A stretch of 64,000 bases of DNA, from assembly GCF_012027555.1 (NCBI RefSeq), contig NZ_SNUQ01000001.1:558001-622000 (forward strand), given 5' to 3'. The translations under genes and the position numbers were made by a program. Below, one piece after another: positions 50,269 to 59,014 of this stretch; position 1 is the stretch's first letter; each line of letters starts with the position of its first letter. The notes under the pieces are model-generated. The model was given only the letters and a program-made list of their open reading frames with translations. It was not told the DNA's origin and made no database searches. Origin of the DNA: Thermococcus sp. CX2 (GTDB taxonomy: Archaea > Methanobacteriota_B > Thermococci > Thermococcales > Thermococcaceae).

Positions 50269-50562
50269 ATGATAATAGCGAAACCCTGTGTTACTATGAA
50301 GGGGACTGTAATAAGCGGGTATTCCTGGGATAAAAAGATTGAAGTGGACATTACCAAGACCGCCCAATGTCTAAAGGAAAGAGGCTATACTATCAAGAGG
50401 CTCTTCCCCGGGATGATGCTGATCTTGGAGATGGACGGCTATGAGGTCAGCGTTTATCCCAGCGGCAAAATAATCGTCAAGCTCCTCGAGGACTCAAAGA
50501 AAGGCGAGGAGATTGCTAGAATCATATACGACTGTGCTGGAGTTCTGGAGGTGGTATCGTGA
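50269..50562 (+). CDS. Small alpha/beta protein of unknown function, coupled to a cysteine desulfurase
   Basis: A 97-aa protein. The sequence alternates strands and helices (MMLILEMDGYEVSVYPSGKIIVKLLEDSKKGEEIARIIY) in a pattern like half of a TBP-type fold, and holds three cysteines (C7, C34, C89). GTGA overlap with the desulfurase start means tight translational coupling, so a role in sulfur transfer is a reasonable guess. I do not recognise a characterised family. Confidence 0.6.
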   Translation: MIIAKPCVTMKGTVISGYSWDKKIEVDITKTAQCLKERGYTIKRLFPGMMLILEMDGYEVSVYPSGKIIVKLLEDSKKGEEIARIIYDCAGVLEVVS

Positions 50563-51758
50563 GGATTCCCGACGATGTTAGAAAGGACATACCCCTGACG
50601 AGCGAGGTTATCTACTTCGACAACACGGCGACTTCACTCACGCCGAAGCCCGTAATAGAGGCGATGGATGAGTACTACCTCAGGTACAGAGCAAACGTCC
50701 ACAGGGGAGTTCACAGGCTCTCCCAGATGGCGACCCACAAGTACGAGGAGTCCAGAAAGATCGTGGCAGATTTCATCGGGGCAAAGTTCGAAGAGATAGT
50801 CTTTACAAAGAACACGAGCGAGAGCCTGAACCTGGTTGCGCTTGGCCTTGAGCATCTCTTCAAGAAGGGAGACAGAATCGTGACCACACCCTACGAGCAC
50901 CACTCCGATTTACTGCCCTGGCAGCGTCTGGCCAAAAAACTGGGCCTCAAACTGGAGTTCATAGAGGGCGACGACGAGGGCAACCTCGATTTAAGTGATG
51001 CAGAAAAGAAGATAAAGGGAGCGAAGCTTGTCGCTGTTCAGCACGTCTCCAACGCTCTCGGTGTTATCCACGAGGTCGAGGAGCTCGGGAAGATGGCCAA
51101 GGATGAAGGCGCGATATTCGTAGTCGACGCCGCCCAGAGCGCCGGCCACATGGAGGTAGACGTCAAGAAGCTCCACGCCGATTTCCTGGCCTTCTCCGGT
51201 CACAAAGGCCCGATGGGGCCAACTGGAATAGGCGTGCTCTACATCAGGGAGGAGTTCTTTGAGACCTTCGAGCCGCCTTTCATTGGAGGCGGAACGATAG
51301 AGGACGTATCGCTCGACGGCTACAAGCTCACCGAGCCACCGGAGCGCTTCGAGGCCGGAACGCCAAACATCGGCGGTGCGATCGGTTTGGCCGCCGGAAT
51401 CCGCTACATCGAGAGGATTGGACTGGACAGAATCGAGAAGCAGGAGTACAAGCTCGTTAAGAGGACCACCGAAGGCCTCGATGAGCTCGAGATTCCATGG
51501 TACGGGCCGCGCAATTTGAAAAAGCACGCAGGTGTTGTCAGCTTCAACGTGCCACCGCTTCATCCACACGACGTCGCGGCCATACTCGACGACCACGACA
51601 TCATGGTTCGCTCGGGCCACCACTGTGCGCTGCCCGTGATGAAGAAACTGGGAATAAACGGGACGGTGAGGGCATCGTTCCACGTCTACAACAGCATTGA
51701 AGAGGTCGAGACCTTCCTGAGCGTTATGGAAGAGCTCGTGAGGAATCTCAGGGAGTGA
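50559..51758 (+). CDS. Cysteine desulfurase, SufS/CsdA type
   Basis: A 399-aa PLP enzyme that removes sulfur from cysteine for Fe-S cluster or cofactor synthesis. Motifs: IYFDNTATSLTPKPVIEAM at the N-terminus, VVDAAQSAGH, the PLP lysine in FSGHKGPMGPTG, and the reactive loop RSGHHCALP with its cysteine near residue 360. The start is the GTG at 50559, overlapping the previous stop codon. It sits next to hyp genes, which may reflect Fe-S demand of the hydrogenase and formate dehydrogenase. Confidence 0.92.
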   Translation: MRIPDDVRKDIPLTSEVIYFDNTATSLTPKPVIEAMDEYYLRYRANVHRGVHRLSQMATHKYEESRKIVADFIGAKFEEIVFTKNTSESLNLVALGLEHLFKKGDRIVTTPYEHHSDLLPWQRLAKKLGLKLEFIEGDDEGNLDLSDAEKKIKGAKLVAVQHVSNALGVIHEVEELGKMAKDEGAIFVVDAAQSAGHMEVDVKKLHADFLAFSGHKGPMGPTGIGVLYIREEFFETFEPPFIGGGTIEDVSLDGYKLTEPPERFEAGTPNIGGAIGLAAGIRYIERIGLDRIEKQEYKLVKRTTEGLDELEIPWYGPRNLKKHAGVVSFNVPPLHPHDVAAILDDHDIMVRSGHHCALPVMKKLGINGTVRASFHVYNSIEEVETFLSVMEELVRNLRE

Positions 51759-51766
51759 CCCGACCC

Positions 51767-51777
51767 TTTTTCTATTT
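51767..51777 (+). terminator. Oligo-T terminator after the cysteine desulfurase gene
   Basis: A TTTTTCTATTT tract lies 9 bp after the stop codon in the convergent gap before the CooC-like gene. Confidence 0.4.
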
Positions 51778-51823
51778 CTCCGCAAACGCATGCCAAGGCG
51801 GCTTGAAAAAGAGAAAAATAACT

Positions 51824-52552
51824 TCATCCGCTTATTTTCATCCACAGCTCCTCCACCTGCGAAACAGGTCTGATCTCCCTGCCTTCAAGGCTTTCTATGA
51901 TAAAGCGCTGGTCATAGGGTATAACGACATCGGGTTTAACGGGGAGCTTGTCCTCTATGCCAGGCAGGGCCTTGTTGAGAACCAGGACGTGCTTGAGACC
52001 GAGGCTCCCGGCCAGACCCTCAATCTTCTTTGACAGTTCGAGAGACTCGGCCGAAGGCTCGGCAACGTCTACGATGACGTCAACGTACCTGTCAATACCC
52101 CTTCCAAAGTGCTCTATTCCAGCCTCAGTATCAACGATGAGTACCTCGTTGTCATCCAGATTTATACCCTCAAGGAGCTTTCTGGCAAGGAAGCCGTAGG
52201 GACAGGCACAGCCCTCTTCTGCTTCCTCTATCTTACCTATGGTCAGAACGGCGAGGTTGCCCTTCCTTGCGAGTATTTCCCCCGGAATGTCATCAAGGGT
52301 CCAGTTGAAGAGCTCCTCGTCGAGCTCTCCCTTACCCTCCGCCGCCATGAGAATCTTTGCTCCCCGTCTGCCACCCAGATGCTCAGCCAGAGTCTTAACC
52401 TTCGGCAATCCAAGCATCCTGTAGAGACCCGGGTTAGATTCATCGGCGTCGATTATCAGGACCCTGTAGCCCTTATCCTCCAAGTATTTACCGAGCATGG
52501 CCGTTATGGTGCTCTTCCCACAGCCACCTTTACCGCTGACGAGAATCTTCAT
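51824..52552 (-). CDS. CooC-type nickel-cofactor maturation ATPase
   Basis: A 242-aa MinD/ArsA-fold ATPase close to CooC, which loads nickel into carbon monoxide dehydrogenase. Deviant P-loop SGKGGCGKS is at residues 6-14. EEGCACPYGFLARKLL provides the cysteine pair that binds metal at the dimer interface, and VDTEAGIEHFGRG is diagnostic. GGTGATACGA precedes the ATG at 52552. No CODH gene is in the window, so its client lies elsewhere or it serves another metalloenzyme. Confidence 0.85.
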   Translation of the reverse strand: MKILVSGKGGCGKSTITAMLGKYLEDKGYRVLIIDADESNPGLYRMLGLPKVKTLAEHLGGRRGAKILMAAEGKGELDEELFNWTLDDIPGEILARKGNLAVLTIGKIEEAEEGCACPYGFLARKLLEGINLDDNEVLIVDTEAGIEHFGRGIDRYVDVIVDVAEPSAESLELSKKIEGLAGSLGLKHVLVLNKALPGIEDKLPVKPDVVIPYDQRFIIESLEGREIRPVSQVEELWMKISG

Positions 52553-52601
52553 TCGTATCACCAAACGCAAAAAAAGTAACACAATTTAAAAGGTCTTTGG
52601 T

Positions 52602-53744
52602 TCAGCTCTTTATGACCCGCACCATCTTCTCCATCCACGGACTCACGCGCACCTTTATGTAGCCAGTCAGCTTTTCGTCCACGTCTCTGTCACCAGTGTA
52701 AACCCTGATAATCCCGTCCCGTATCTTTGAGGGCAATGCCACAACGATTATATTCTCCTTGGGGATTCTCCTCAGCACCTCCGCCGAGAACTGCTGATTG
52801 CCCCTGCCGAACAGGAAGCCGAGGCCGCCGATGACGGTAACAACTATCTTGGGGTTCTTATCGACGAACTTAAGGAGGTCTTTTTCAGCCGCATCCTTCA
52901 CAAGAAGCCGGGCCTTTCCGTCCTTAACTTCAATGACGTCCACGCCTAGGAGGGTTCCATCAATGCCAAGATTATCTTTGATGCGTTTTATCGTCGAGCC
53001 GGCACCGAGGAAGTAGATCCCATCGCTTTCGAGGATTTCCTCGGCCAATGCCTCGGCTATTGCTTCAAGCTCCTCTCCTTCATCCAGAGGGGTGGCCTCC
53101 TTGCTCCCCTGCACAAGGGTCTCGACACACGGAACGAGGGCTTTGCCGTAGTGTCTCGGCTTTACTTCATCATGCCTGTAGGCCTCTTCGTCGAGGTCCA
53201 TAACTTCTCTCTCGACGATTCGAGCATTTCCTCTGATGAGCCCCACGATAATCTTTGCTGCGTTCTCTGGTGAGGTTGCGAATACTCCAGAATACATCTT
53301 CACCCCTGTCGGGATGCCGAGGATTGGGACTTCCTTTCCAACGGCGGAGTAAACGTCCCTCGCCGTTCCGTCGCCACCGGCAAAGACGATAAGTTCAACT
53401 TTCCCGAGCATCTCCCTGGCGAGCTTTTGGGTGTCTTCTGCGGTCGTATCCGGGAGCTTGAGCCCGCTAATTTCACGGTAGGAAACGTCCCTATGCCTGA
53501 TAACACCAAAGGAAAAATTGAACTCCTCCAGCACTTCTTCGCCGAGGCCATCCGGGCCTGTGAGGAACTCAATTGAACGGGACTCTTCGTAATGAGACAG
53601 CTCCCCAAGAAAAAGCCTCACGATATCTTTAGCTATCGGCTTGGCCCCCCTCCTCACAGCCTCTTCGACAACCCCATCAGTTCCCTTCAGGGCCACCCTG
53701 CCCCCCATTCCGGCTATGGGGTTTATGATTAAACCGATCCTCAT
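52602..53744 (-). CDS. ATP-NAD kinase-like protein (AcoX/NAD kinase family)
   Basis: A 380-aa protein with the kinase core IGLIINPIAGMGGRVALKGTDG at the N-terminus and the nucleotide motif FAGGDGTARDVYSAVG near residues 128-143. It is longer than canonical NAD kinase and matches the ATP-NAD/AcoX subfamily, some members of which phosphorylate NAD; the substrate is unproven. It starts 4 bp after the end of the channel gene on the same strand, so the two are probably co-transcribed. Confidence 0.82.
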   Translation of the reverse strand: MRIGLIINPIAGMGGRVALKGTDGVVEEAVRRGAKPIAKDIVRLFLGELSHYEESRSIEFLTGPDGLGEEVLEEFNFSFGVIRHRDVSYREISGLKLPDTTAEDTQKLAREMLGKVELIVFAGGDGTARDVYSAVGKEVPILGIPTGVKMYSGVFATSPENAAKIIVGLIRGNARIVEREVMDLDEEAYRHDEVKPRHYGKALVPCVETLVQGSKEATPLDEGEELEAIAEALAEEILESDGIYFLGAGSTIKRIKDNLGIDGTLLGVDVIEVKDGKARLLVKDAAEKDLLKFVDKNPKIVVTVIGGLGFLFGRGNQQFSAEVLRRIPKENIIVVALPSKIRDGIIRVYTGDRDVDEKLTGYIKVRVSPWMEKMVRVIKS

Positions 53745-53748
53745 GGGC

Positions 53749-55194
53749 TCACCTCATGTACTTCCTCGCGAAGACCGTTAGGAACACAGCCCACATGAAC
53801 ATTCCGAATAGTGCCTCGACGGATGCAATAGCCCTACCAACTCCCACCGGGTGGTAGTCACCATAGCCGAGGGTCGTTGCAGTGACAACGCTGAAGTACT
53901 CATAGTCAAAGAACCCCATCGTCCCACTGAGGCCCTGGACGCTCTTAGTCAGGAAGAACAGAAGGGGAAAGAAAATGTTCACTGCGGCAAGCCACAGAAG
54001 TATGGGCCGCTTCCAGTCCGTTCCATATTTGCACGTCAGGTCAGCGAAGAGCCACTCGAATATTCCCTCCAGCTTTAGGAGGGCCTTTTTAAGACCCCTA
54101 ACCCTCGCAGTTAGCCGCGCATGCCTCTTGGCGACCATCTCAAGGTAGTAGTATTCATCCGCACGTTCAAGGTCCCCGTTTCTCTCCCAGCTCGTCCTGG
54201 CGATGCGGTAGAATATCTCAGACATCCTCGGGTTGTTGAAGCGGCACTCCTCGACGACCACAAAACCCTCAACGTTGAGCTCAAGGGGCAGATGGGGGAG
54301 AACGGTTACGTTCCAGGTTGCATCGCCGTAGAAACTAACCCGCCGGAATATGAAGTTCCCCATCACGGTGACGTGGACGAACTCAGGAATCTTTATTCTG
54401 CCACCGAGCACCTCCGCGTGCCCGAACACGTGGAGATTCTCGAGAACAATCTGGCCGTGGAAGTGCCTCACGCTCAGCCTGACCTGCCTCTTAAAGCGCG
54501 CGGACTGGTCAAACTGGACGTCCCTGAGGACGAGGGCCGTTGCTTTGACGGTTCTCTCCGCGGAACTCGAGATCTTTATCCCGTGCTCTTCGAGGAGACG
54601 CTTCATGAGGGGATACCGGACGTTTATGCCTATCCTCCGTACATCCCTCAGGTTGGCTAGTTCTATTCTTCCTGTTGCTGTTTTTCTCTCACCGTATTCC
54701 TCTTCACCTTTCTCCGCCTTTCCGATGTACTCCGTCGAATTCAGCATGAAGTAGCGGACGCTGGAGTCCTTAATGTATATCGAGTTCGAAAATTTCACGC
54801 GGAGAATGTTGAGGCCGAAAATCCGTGAGCCGTGAACGAGGAGCGTTCCGACTTCACTCCCAAAGACCACAATCCTTCCAGCCGAAGAGTTGTAGAAGGT
54901 CAGCCCAGGAATGCTCACGTCATCGAAGAGCAACGTCTTGACGTGAGAGTTCTTGAAGACTATCGGCTTCTTGGCCCTGAAATCGCTTATCTTGACCTCG
55001 TAGAGGTAGACACCCTCAAAATACGTCTGGCCCGACTTTAACCTCTTCAGAAACGTCTCCTCCTTAATGTGCCTTATTTCATCCCCAAATAAACGCTCAC
55101 CTTCCTCGTACGGTATGTGGAGGGCACAGTACTGGGAGCCTTCTAGAGCCTTTAGTCTACACTTCCTACCGTTCTCATATGTGTACTCGCACAT
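53749..55194 (-). CDS. Pentapeptide-like/zinc domain fused to a two-helix K+ channel
   Basis: A 481-aa fusion. Residues 2-26 form a small Cys/His zinc motif (C2, C12, C23, H26). Residues about 40-330 are a right-handed repeat of short strands (VFKNSHVKTLLFDDVSIPGLTFYNSSAGRI and similar) like pentapeptide-repeat proteins. The C-terminal 90 residues are a two-helix channel with selectivity filter TLGYGD at 441-446. The cytoplasmic repeat domain may gate or anchor the channel. It is co-transcribed with the NAD-kinase-like gene. Confidence 0.85.
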   Translation of the reverse strand: MCEYTYENGRKCRLKALEGSQYCALHIPYEEGERLFGDEIRHIKEETFLKRLKSGQTYFEGVYLYEVKISDFRAKKPIVFKNSHVKTLLFDDVSIPGLTFYNSSAGRIVVFGSEVGTLLVHGSRIFGLNILRVKFSNSIYIKDSSVRYFMLNSTEYIGKAEKGEEEYGERKTATGRIELANLRDVRRIGINVRYPLMKRLLEEHGIKISSSAERTVKATALVLRDVQFDQSARFKRQVRLSVRHFHGQIVLENLHVFGHAEVLGGRIKIPEFVHVTVMGNFIFRRVSFYGDATWNVTVLPHLPLELNVEGFVVVEECRFNNPRMSEIFYRIARTSWERNGDLERADEYYYLEMVAKRHARLTARVRGLKKALLKLEGIFEWLFADLTCKYGTDWKRPILLWLAAVNIFFPLLFFLTKSVQGLSGTMGFFDYEYFSVVTATTLGYGDYHPVGVGRAIASVEALFGMFMWAVFLTVFARKYMR

Positions 55195-55227
55195 AATCCT
55201 CCCGGATAAACTCGCTGTGGGAAGTAA

Positions 55228-56178
55228 TTAAGGTTTTCTCCTGCTCCTCAGTGAACGCATGTAGAATTTCCTTCCGTTGTAGTCCAGTTCTATGAGCAGC
55301 CCCGCACTCAAAAGCTTCTCAACAGTGTCCCAGTCGGCGTTGGCCCTCCTAAGGAGTTCCCTAACTGCCTCTTCGCGCATTGGGTGGACGGCAGTGATGC
55401 TCAGCAGATCCTCTTCAATGTTCCCAGAGAATGCAAAAGCGTTCCCTTCATAGCCGATAAGATACTCAACGTGTTCATCTCCGAGAACTTCAGCGAATGC
55501 CTGGAATGCGCGGTTTATTGTCTCTTCATCAGCGGGTCTTACCCATGACTCGGCCGGTGGCCTCGTGGGGATGGCTATGTAAGCTTTATCCGGCCTAAGT
55601 TCCTTCAAAAATTCGGCAAGCTTCCCAAACTCGTTTCCATAGTCGAGGTTGATGAGCATGGTCTCAGTAACGAGGGTTCCGTCGAAGCCGTCCCTAAACT
55701 CAAGCATTCCATTGAGTATTTTCTCAAGGCTCAGGCTCTTGTGGGGCCTGTCTATGCGCCTCCAGAGGGGTTCACTCACGGCGTCGAGCTTTAACGAAAC
55801 GAAATTGAGCTGGGACAGTTCCTCCCTTACGTCCTCACGCCATATTAGCGATGAGTTCGTGATTACCGCGAGCGGAATTCCAAGGTCTTTCAAAAGCTCT
55901 ATTTCCTTCCCGAGGTTAGAGTCGAGGGTCGGCTCGCCGTCGGGCACGAAGGTTATATAGTCGATTCTCTCGCCCCTCTCTTCGGCGGCCTCAACCTTCT
56001 TGCGGACCTCCCCGAATATGAAGGAGGGCTCGTAGAAGGGCCTCCTCTCGACCTCCATCCTAACGGTTCTCCCAATCTGACAGTAGATGCAGGCATAAGA
56101 GCAGACTTTATCTGGAATATTGTTCACTCCGAGGCTCTTTCCTAACCGTCTCGAAGGGACCGGACCGAAGGCTATCAT
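55228..56178 (-). CDS. Radical SAM protein of unknown substrate
   Basis: A 316-aa radical SAM enzyme: MIAFGPVPSRRLGKSLGVNNIP at the N-terminus, cluster motif CSYACIYC with C26, C30 and C33, then FVPDGEPTLDSNLG. The family (COG0731-like) includes wybutosine-type and uncharacterised enzymes. The last 80 residues form a winged-helix-like domain (AVRELLRRANADWDTVEKLLSAGLLIELDYNGRKFYMRS). GGGTGGTGAC precedes the ATG. A DtxR-like palindrome between TATA and start suggests metal-dependent repression. Confidence 0.88.
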   Translation of the reverse strand: MIAFGPVPSRRLGKSLGVNNIPDKVCSYACIYCQIGRTVRMEVERRPFYEPSFIFGEVRKKVEAAEERGERIDYITFVPDGEPTLDSNLGKEIELLKDLGIPLAVITNSSLIWREDVREELSQLNFVSLKLDAVSEPLWRRIDRPHKSLSLEKILNGMLEFRDGFDGTLVTETMLINLDYGNEFGKLAEFLKELRPDKAYIAIPTRPPAESWVRPADEETINRAFQAFAEVLGDEHVEYLIGYEGNAFAFSGNIEEDLLSITAVHPMREEAVRELLRRANADWDTVEKLLSAGLLIELDYNGRKFYMRSLRSRRKP

Positions 56179-56191
56179 GTCACCACCCGAA

Positions 56192-56205
56192 TTAGGTTAA
56201 CCTAA
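56192..56205. promoter_or_regulatory. DtxR-like palindrome at the radical SAM promoter
   Basis: TTAGGTTAACCTAA, a perfect 14-bp palindrome resembling the half sites of DtxR/IdeR/MntR operators. It starts directly downstream of the TATA-like TTTATACG (about 56206-56214, minus strand) and overlaps the expected transcription start region, so binding would repress the radical SAM gene. Confidence 0.6.
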
Positions 56206-56222
56206 AAGCGTATAAACTTTGC

Positions 56223-56465
56223 TCACGAGCGGAGCTTCCTGAAGTAAGCCTTCATCGCCGACCAGTTGAGGGCTATGTGGACGAATGACAGCCCGAAGAA
56301 GGCGAAGCCAAGGTAAGTATGGAGCGTATCCGCCAGATCAACGGGCAGGTTGAACCCAAGCTGGGCCGCGAGAGGACCAATGAGCAGAATAATTCCAGTT
56401 ATCCCCGTAATCAGCCACAGGACGAAGAGCGTCAGCGAGACCCACATCCTCAGTTTATAGCTCAT
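56223..56465 (-). CDS. Small DUF4405-like membrane protein
   Basis: An 80-aa protein with two membrane helices and two histidines placed for heme or metal binding (HTYLGFAFFGLSFVHIALNW), as in DUF4405 proteins. It lies 4 bp after the secreted-protein gene and is probably co-transcribed. Function unknown. Confidence 0.75.
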   Translation of the reverse strand: MSYKLRMWVSLTLFVLWLITGITGIILLIGPLAAQLGFNLPVDLADTLHTYLGFAFFGLSFVHIALNWSAMKAYFRKLRS

Positions 56466-56469
56466 GGCA

Positions 56470-57261
56470 CTACCCCCTTACAAACCTCTGGCCGTTTATG
56501 ATTATGACGTCGGCCTTCAGCTCGCCATTTTCATAGCTCGCGAGGACTTCGACCCTCTCCCCAACGTGGAGAAGGAGAAGCATGTCCTTCCAAGTGTATT
56601 CAACCCCGTTTGGTCCCGTCCACCTGCCCCTCACCCATATCGCCTTCCCATCCACGACGAAGTAGCGATCGACCAAGTTGATCTCCTCGACGATGCCTGT
56701 GATGTTCATAGTCGTGATGTTGAACAGTTCCTCGGGATTCGTTGAAGTGGCATTGATGTTCTCTGGGGGCTGTCCAATGTAGAACTCAATGGTTACCCTC
56801 TCCTCAGTCCCGTAGGGACATCCAGTGCCGTATTTGAAAACGACATCGAGGGTGCCGTTGCCAAGAACTTTGACGGTGTACTGCTTAAACGCCGTGTAGG
56901 GGTCAAGAAGCTTAGTCTCAGTTTCGTTCACGATTTCAACGTTGTTGGGATTCTCGGTTATTATTTCCCAGTCCGAGTAGGGACAGGGCTGGGCGTGTTT
57001 GAACTTCACGGTAACATTGAGGATAACCTCCGTCCCAGGCTCAGGAACGTAGGCCTTCTCAGGGACAACGCAGAGGAGGTCAGAACCCTCATGGGAAACG
57101 GCGGAGCCAACATAGAGAACGCCGTTAGAAGAGAGCACCGAGGAGTCTTCAGAAGGAAGGGAAGTAGCGCTGGAAAGCCTTCCCTCTTCCCACCTAACCG
57201 CGAAGGGAAGGGCAGTGAACAGGATGCACAGGATGAAGGCCGCGATGAGTTTCCGTTCCAT
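56470..57261 (-). CDS. Secreted or membrane-anchored protein with C-terminal OB-like domain
   Basis: A 263-aa protein with an N-terminal signal/anchor helix (MERKLIAAFILCILFTALPFAV), a middle beta-rich domain containing C-x-Y pairs (QPCPYSDWE, TGCPYGTEERV), and a C-terminal 80 residues (ITGIVEEINLVDRYFVVDGKAIWVRGRW, GERVEVLASYENGELKADVIIINGQ) with an OB-type pattern. The ATG at 57261 is chosen because the upstream extension lacks a signal and overlaps the divergent remnant gene. It precedes the DUF4405-like gene; a shared role in an extracytoplasmic redox or binding process is only a guess. Confidence 0.7.
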   Translation of the reverse strand: MERKLIAAFILCILFTALPFAVRWEEGRLSSATSLPSEDSSVLSSNGVLYVGSAVSHEGSDLLCVVPEKAYVPEPGTEVILNVTVKFKHAQPCPYSDWEIITENPNNVEIVNETETKLLDPYTAFKQYTVKVLGNGTLDVVFKYGTGCPYGTEERVTIEFYIGQPPENINATSTNPEELFNITTMNITGIVEEINLVDRYFVVDGKAIWVRGRWTGPNGVEYTWKDMLLLLHVGERVEVLASYENGELKADVIIINGQRFVRG

Positions 57262-57278
57262 ACATCGAAAACTTACAT

Positions 57279-57620
57279 ATGAAAGAGAATTTAAGCTTTT
57301 TGGTACAATTGTCCGTAAACGAAACACTGAGCGACTCGCTGGAGTACTGGCTTTTGCCAGAGGTCGACGCGGTAATGGCAAGTGCAACCTGCATCCTGAA
57401 CGGAACCATCGACATGCTGCTTGACAGGGCTAAAAACGCCAGAATCTTCCTCTTGACCGGTCCAACAGGCCAGGTTCTTCCCGAGTTCTTTAAGGGCACA
57501 GGGGTAACACACATAGCCTCGATGAAGGTTGTGAACATCGAAAATGCAATACTCCAGCTGAAGCTTGGCTGCTTCAGGGGATTCTCCGACGAGAACGAGA
57601 AGTACGTCGTTGAGCCTTGA
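57279..57620 (+). pseudogene. 5'-truncated DUF364 (putative heavy-metal chelation) gene
   Basis: The 113 residues from the ATG at 57279 match only the C-terminal part of DUF364-type proteins: LLPEVDAVMASATCILNGTIDMLLDRAKNARIFLLTGPTGQVLPEFFKGTGVTHIASMKVVN. The N-terminal half is missing, and the divergent secreted-protein gene begins immediately upstream, so the remainder was probably deleted. It could still be expressed as a short protein, but no ribosome site precedes the ATG. A strong T tract follows. Confidence 0.6.
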
Positions 57621-57625
57621 TGGAG

Positions 57626-57639
57626 TTTTTTTCTTTTTT
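57626..57639 (+). terminator. Oligo-T terminator
   Basis: A run of 13 T residues interrupted by one C (TTTTTTTCTTTTTT) follows the DUF364 remnant, a typical archaeal intrinsic terminator. Confidence 0.6.
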
Positions 57640-57748
57640 GTCGTTTCTTCCACACATATTCAATGAACAATTCTGAACATTATAGCCTTCTCCGCGTCAC
57701 AAATCTTTTTAAACCAAAAGCGACTCCCGAAGGCTCCAAGGTGAGAAA

Positions 57749-58993
57749 ATGAGTCAGAGAGTTTCGGTTGCGGTTAGAAACACAATGGTCTCGAACCGCT
57801 ACCGCTACGTTCCCAAGATGCCGCGGTGGTTTTACTCCTTCGTGCCCTTCAAGGTAGCCACTGGTGGGAGCTCAGCCCTGGTCAGCCTGTATCTCCTTGA
57901 GCTTGGCGGGAACGCCTCGACCGTTGGCTTAACTTTCGCCCTTGCTAGTTTAGCCTCAATGCTCGGCGCTTTATTCTGGGGAAAGCTCAGCGATAAGACC
58001 CTGAGAAGGAAGCCCTTTATACTGCTCGGCTTCGCGAGCGTGCCAGTTTTCCTAACGCTCATGGCATTCGTCAAAACACCGGCTCAGCTCATAGCTGTAA
58101 ACACTGTCTACGCATTCTTCCTTGCATCGACGCTCTCCGTACCGATAGCCCTAGTTTTAAGGAGCGTCAGAAAGCACAACTGGGACTACGGCATAGGGAA
58201 GTTCAACGAGATAAGCGGCTGGGGCTGGGTGCTCGGTCTGGTTCTCGGCTTCGGCCTGTCAAGGTTTCTCACGATTCCCCAGCTGTTCGTGGCTTTCGCC
58301 CTCCTCGGCCTGCCATCGGTGTTCATGGCCCAAAGGATGATACGCGAGGTCCCGATATACGTCAACAGGAAGGCGATACGGGCCTTCTGCAACTACGTTA
58401 TCGAGAAGGCTCGCTACTTCCCGAGCTTCATCCTCCACACCAACTTCAGCCTTCCAAATGGTCTGAAAAGGTTCTACATCTCGTTCCTGCTCTTCTGGAT
58501 AGCGGCAGGACTGTATTTCCCACAGGTTCCCGTGCTCCTTACGGAGAGCGGCTACACGAGGGAGCTCATCTACCTTGCCCTGATCGTCAACTCCACCATA
58601 GCAGCCCTCAACTACACCCGCGTCGGAATGAGCATGGGTGAAAACAAGGAAGGAACACTCAGAAAAGGCCTCCTTCTCAGGACGGGGGCGTTCGTGGCAA
58701 TCACTGCCGGCGCGCTGGTCTCTCCAGCACTGTTCCCTCTGGCGTTCGCCTCATACGCTCTGGCTGGCTACTCCTGGACCTTCATAGGCGTCTCATCGAC
58801 GGCCATAGTTAGTGAAAAGGCCGGTGAAAAGGAAAATGGACGCGCCATGGGAACCTACAACGTGATAAGCTCAGCAGGGTACATAGCCGGGAGTGCCCTC
58901 GGCGGATATGTCGTCTCGGCCTTCGGCTTTGGCATGACCTTTGGCCTCGGAGTGGCCCTTTTGGGTGGGAGCGTGCTGCTGCTGAGAAGGTAA
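57749..58993 (+). CDS. Major facilitator superfamily transporter
   Basis: A 414-aa protein with twelve membrane helices in two halves. The loop-2 signature is present in FWGKLSDKTLRRKPFILLGF and the matching stretch in the second half is AGSALGGYVVSAFGFG. Substrate unknown. TTTTTAAAC near 57706-57714 is the TATA box and AAGGTGAGAAA the ribosome site. It converges on the Nsr gene. Confidence 0.88.
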   Translation: MSQRVSVAVRNTMVSNRYRYVPKMPRWFYSFVPFKVATGGSSALVSLYLLELGGNASTVGLTFALASLASMLGALFWGKLSDKTLRRKPFILLGFASVPVFLTLMAFVKTPAQLIAVNTVYAFFLASTLSVPIALVLRSVRKHNWDYGIGKFNEISGWGWVLGLVLGFGLSRFLTIPQLFVAFALLGLPSVFMAQRMIREVPIYVNRKAIRAFCNYVIEKARYFPSFILHTNFSLPNGLKRFYISFLLFWIAAGLYFPQVPVLLTESGYTRELIYLALIVNSTIAALNYTRVGMSMGENKEGTLRKGLLLRTGAFVAITAGALVSPALFPLAFASYALAGYSWTFIGVSSTAIVSEKAGEKENGRAMGTYNVISSAGYIAGSALGGYVVSAFGFGMTFGLGVALLGGSVLLLRR

Positions 58994-59014
58994 AAAGGGC
59001 TGTAAAAAAGAGCT

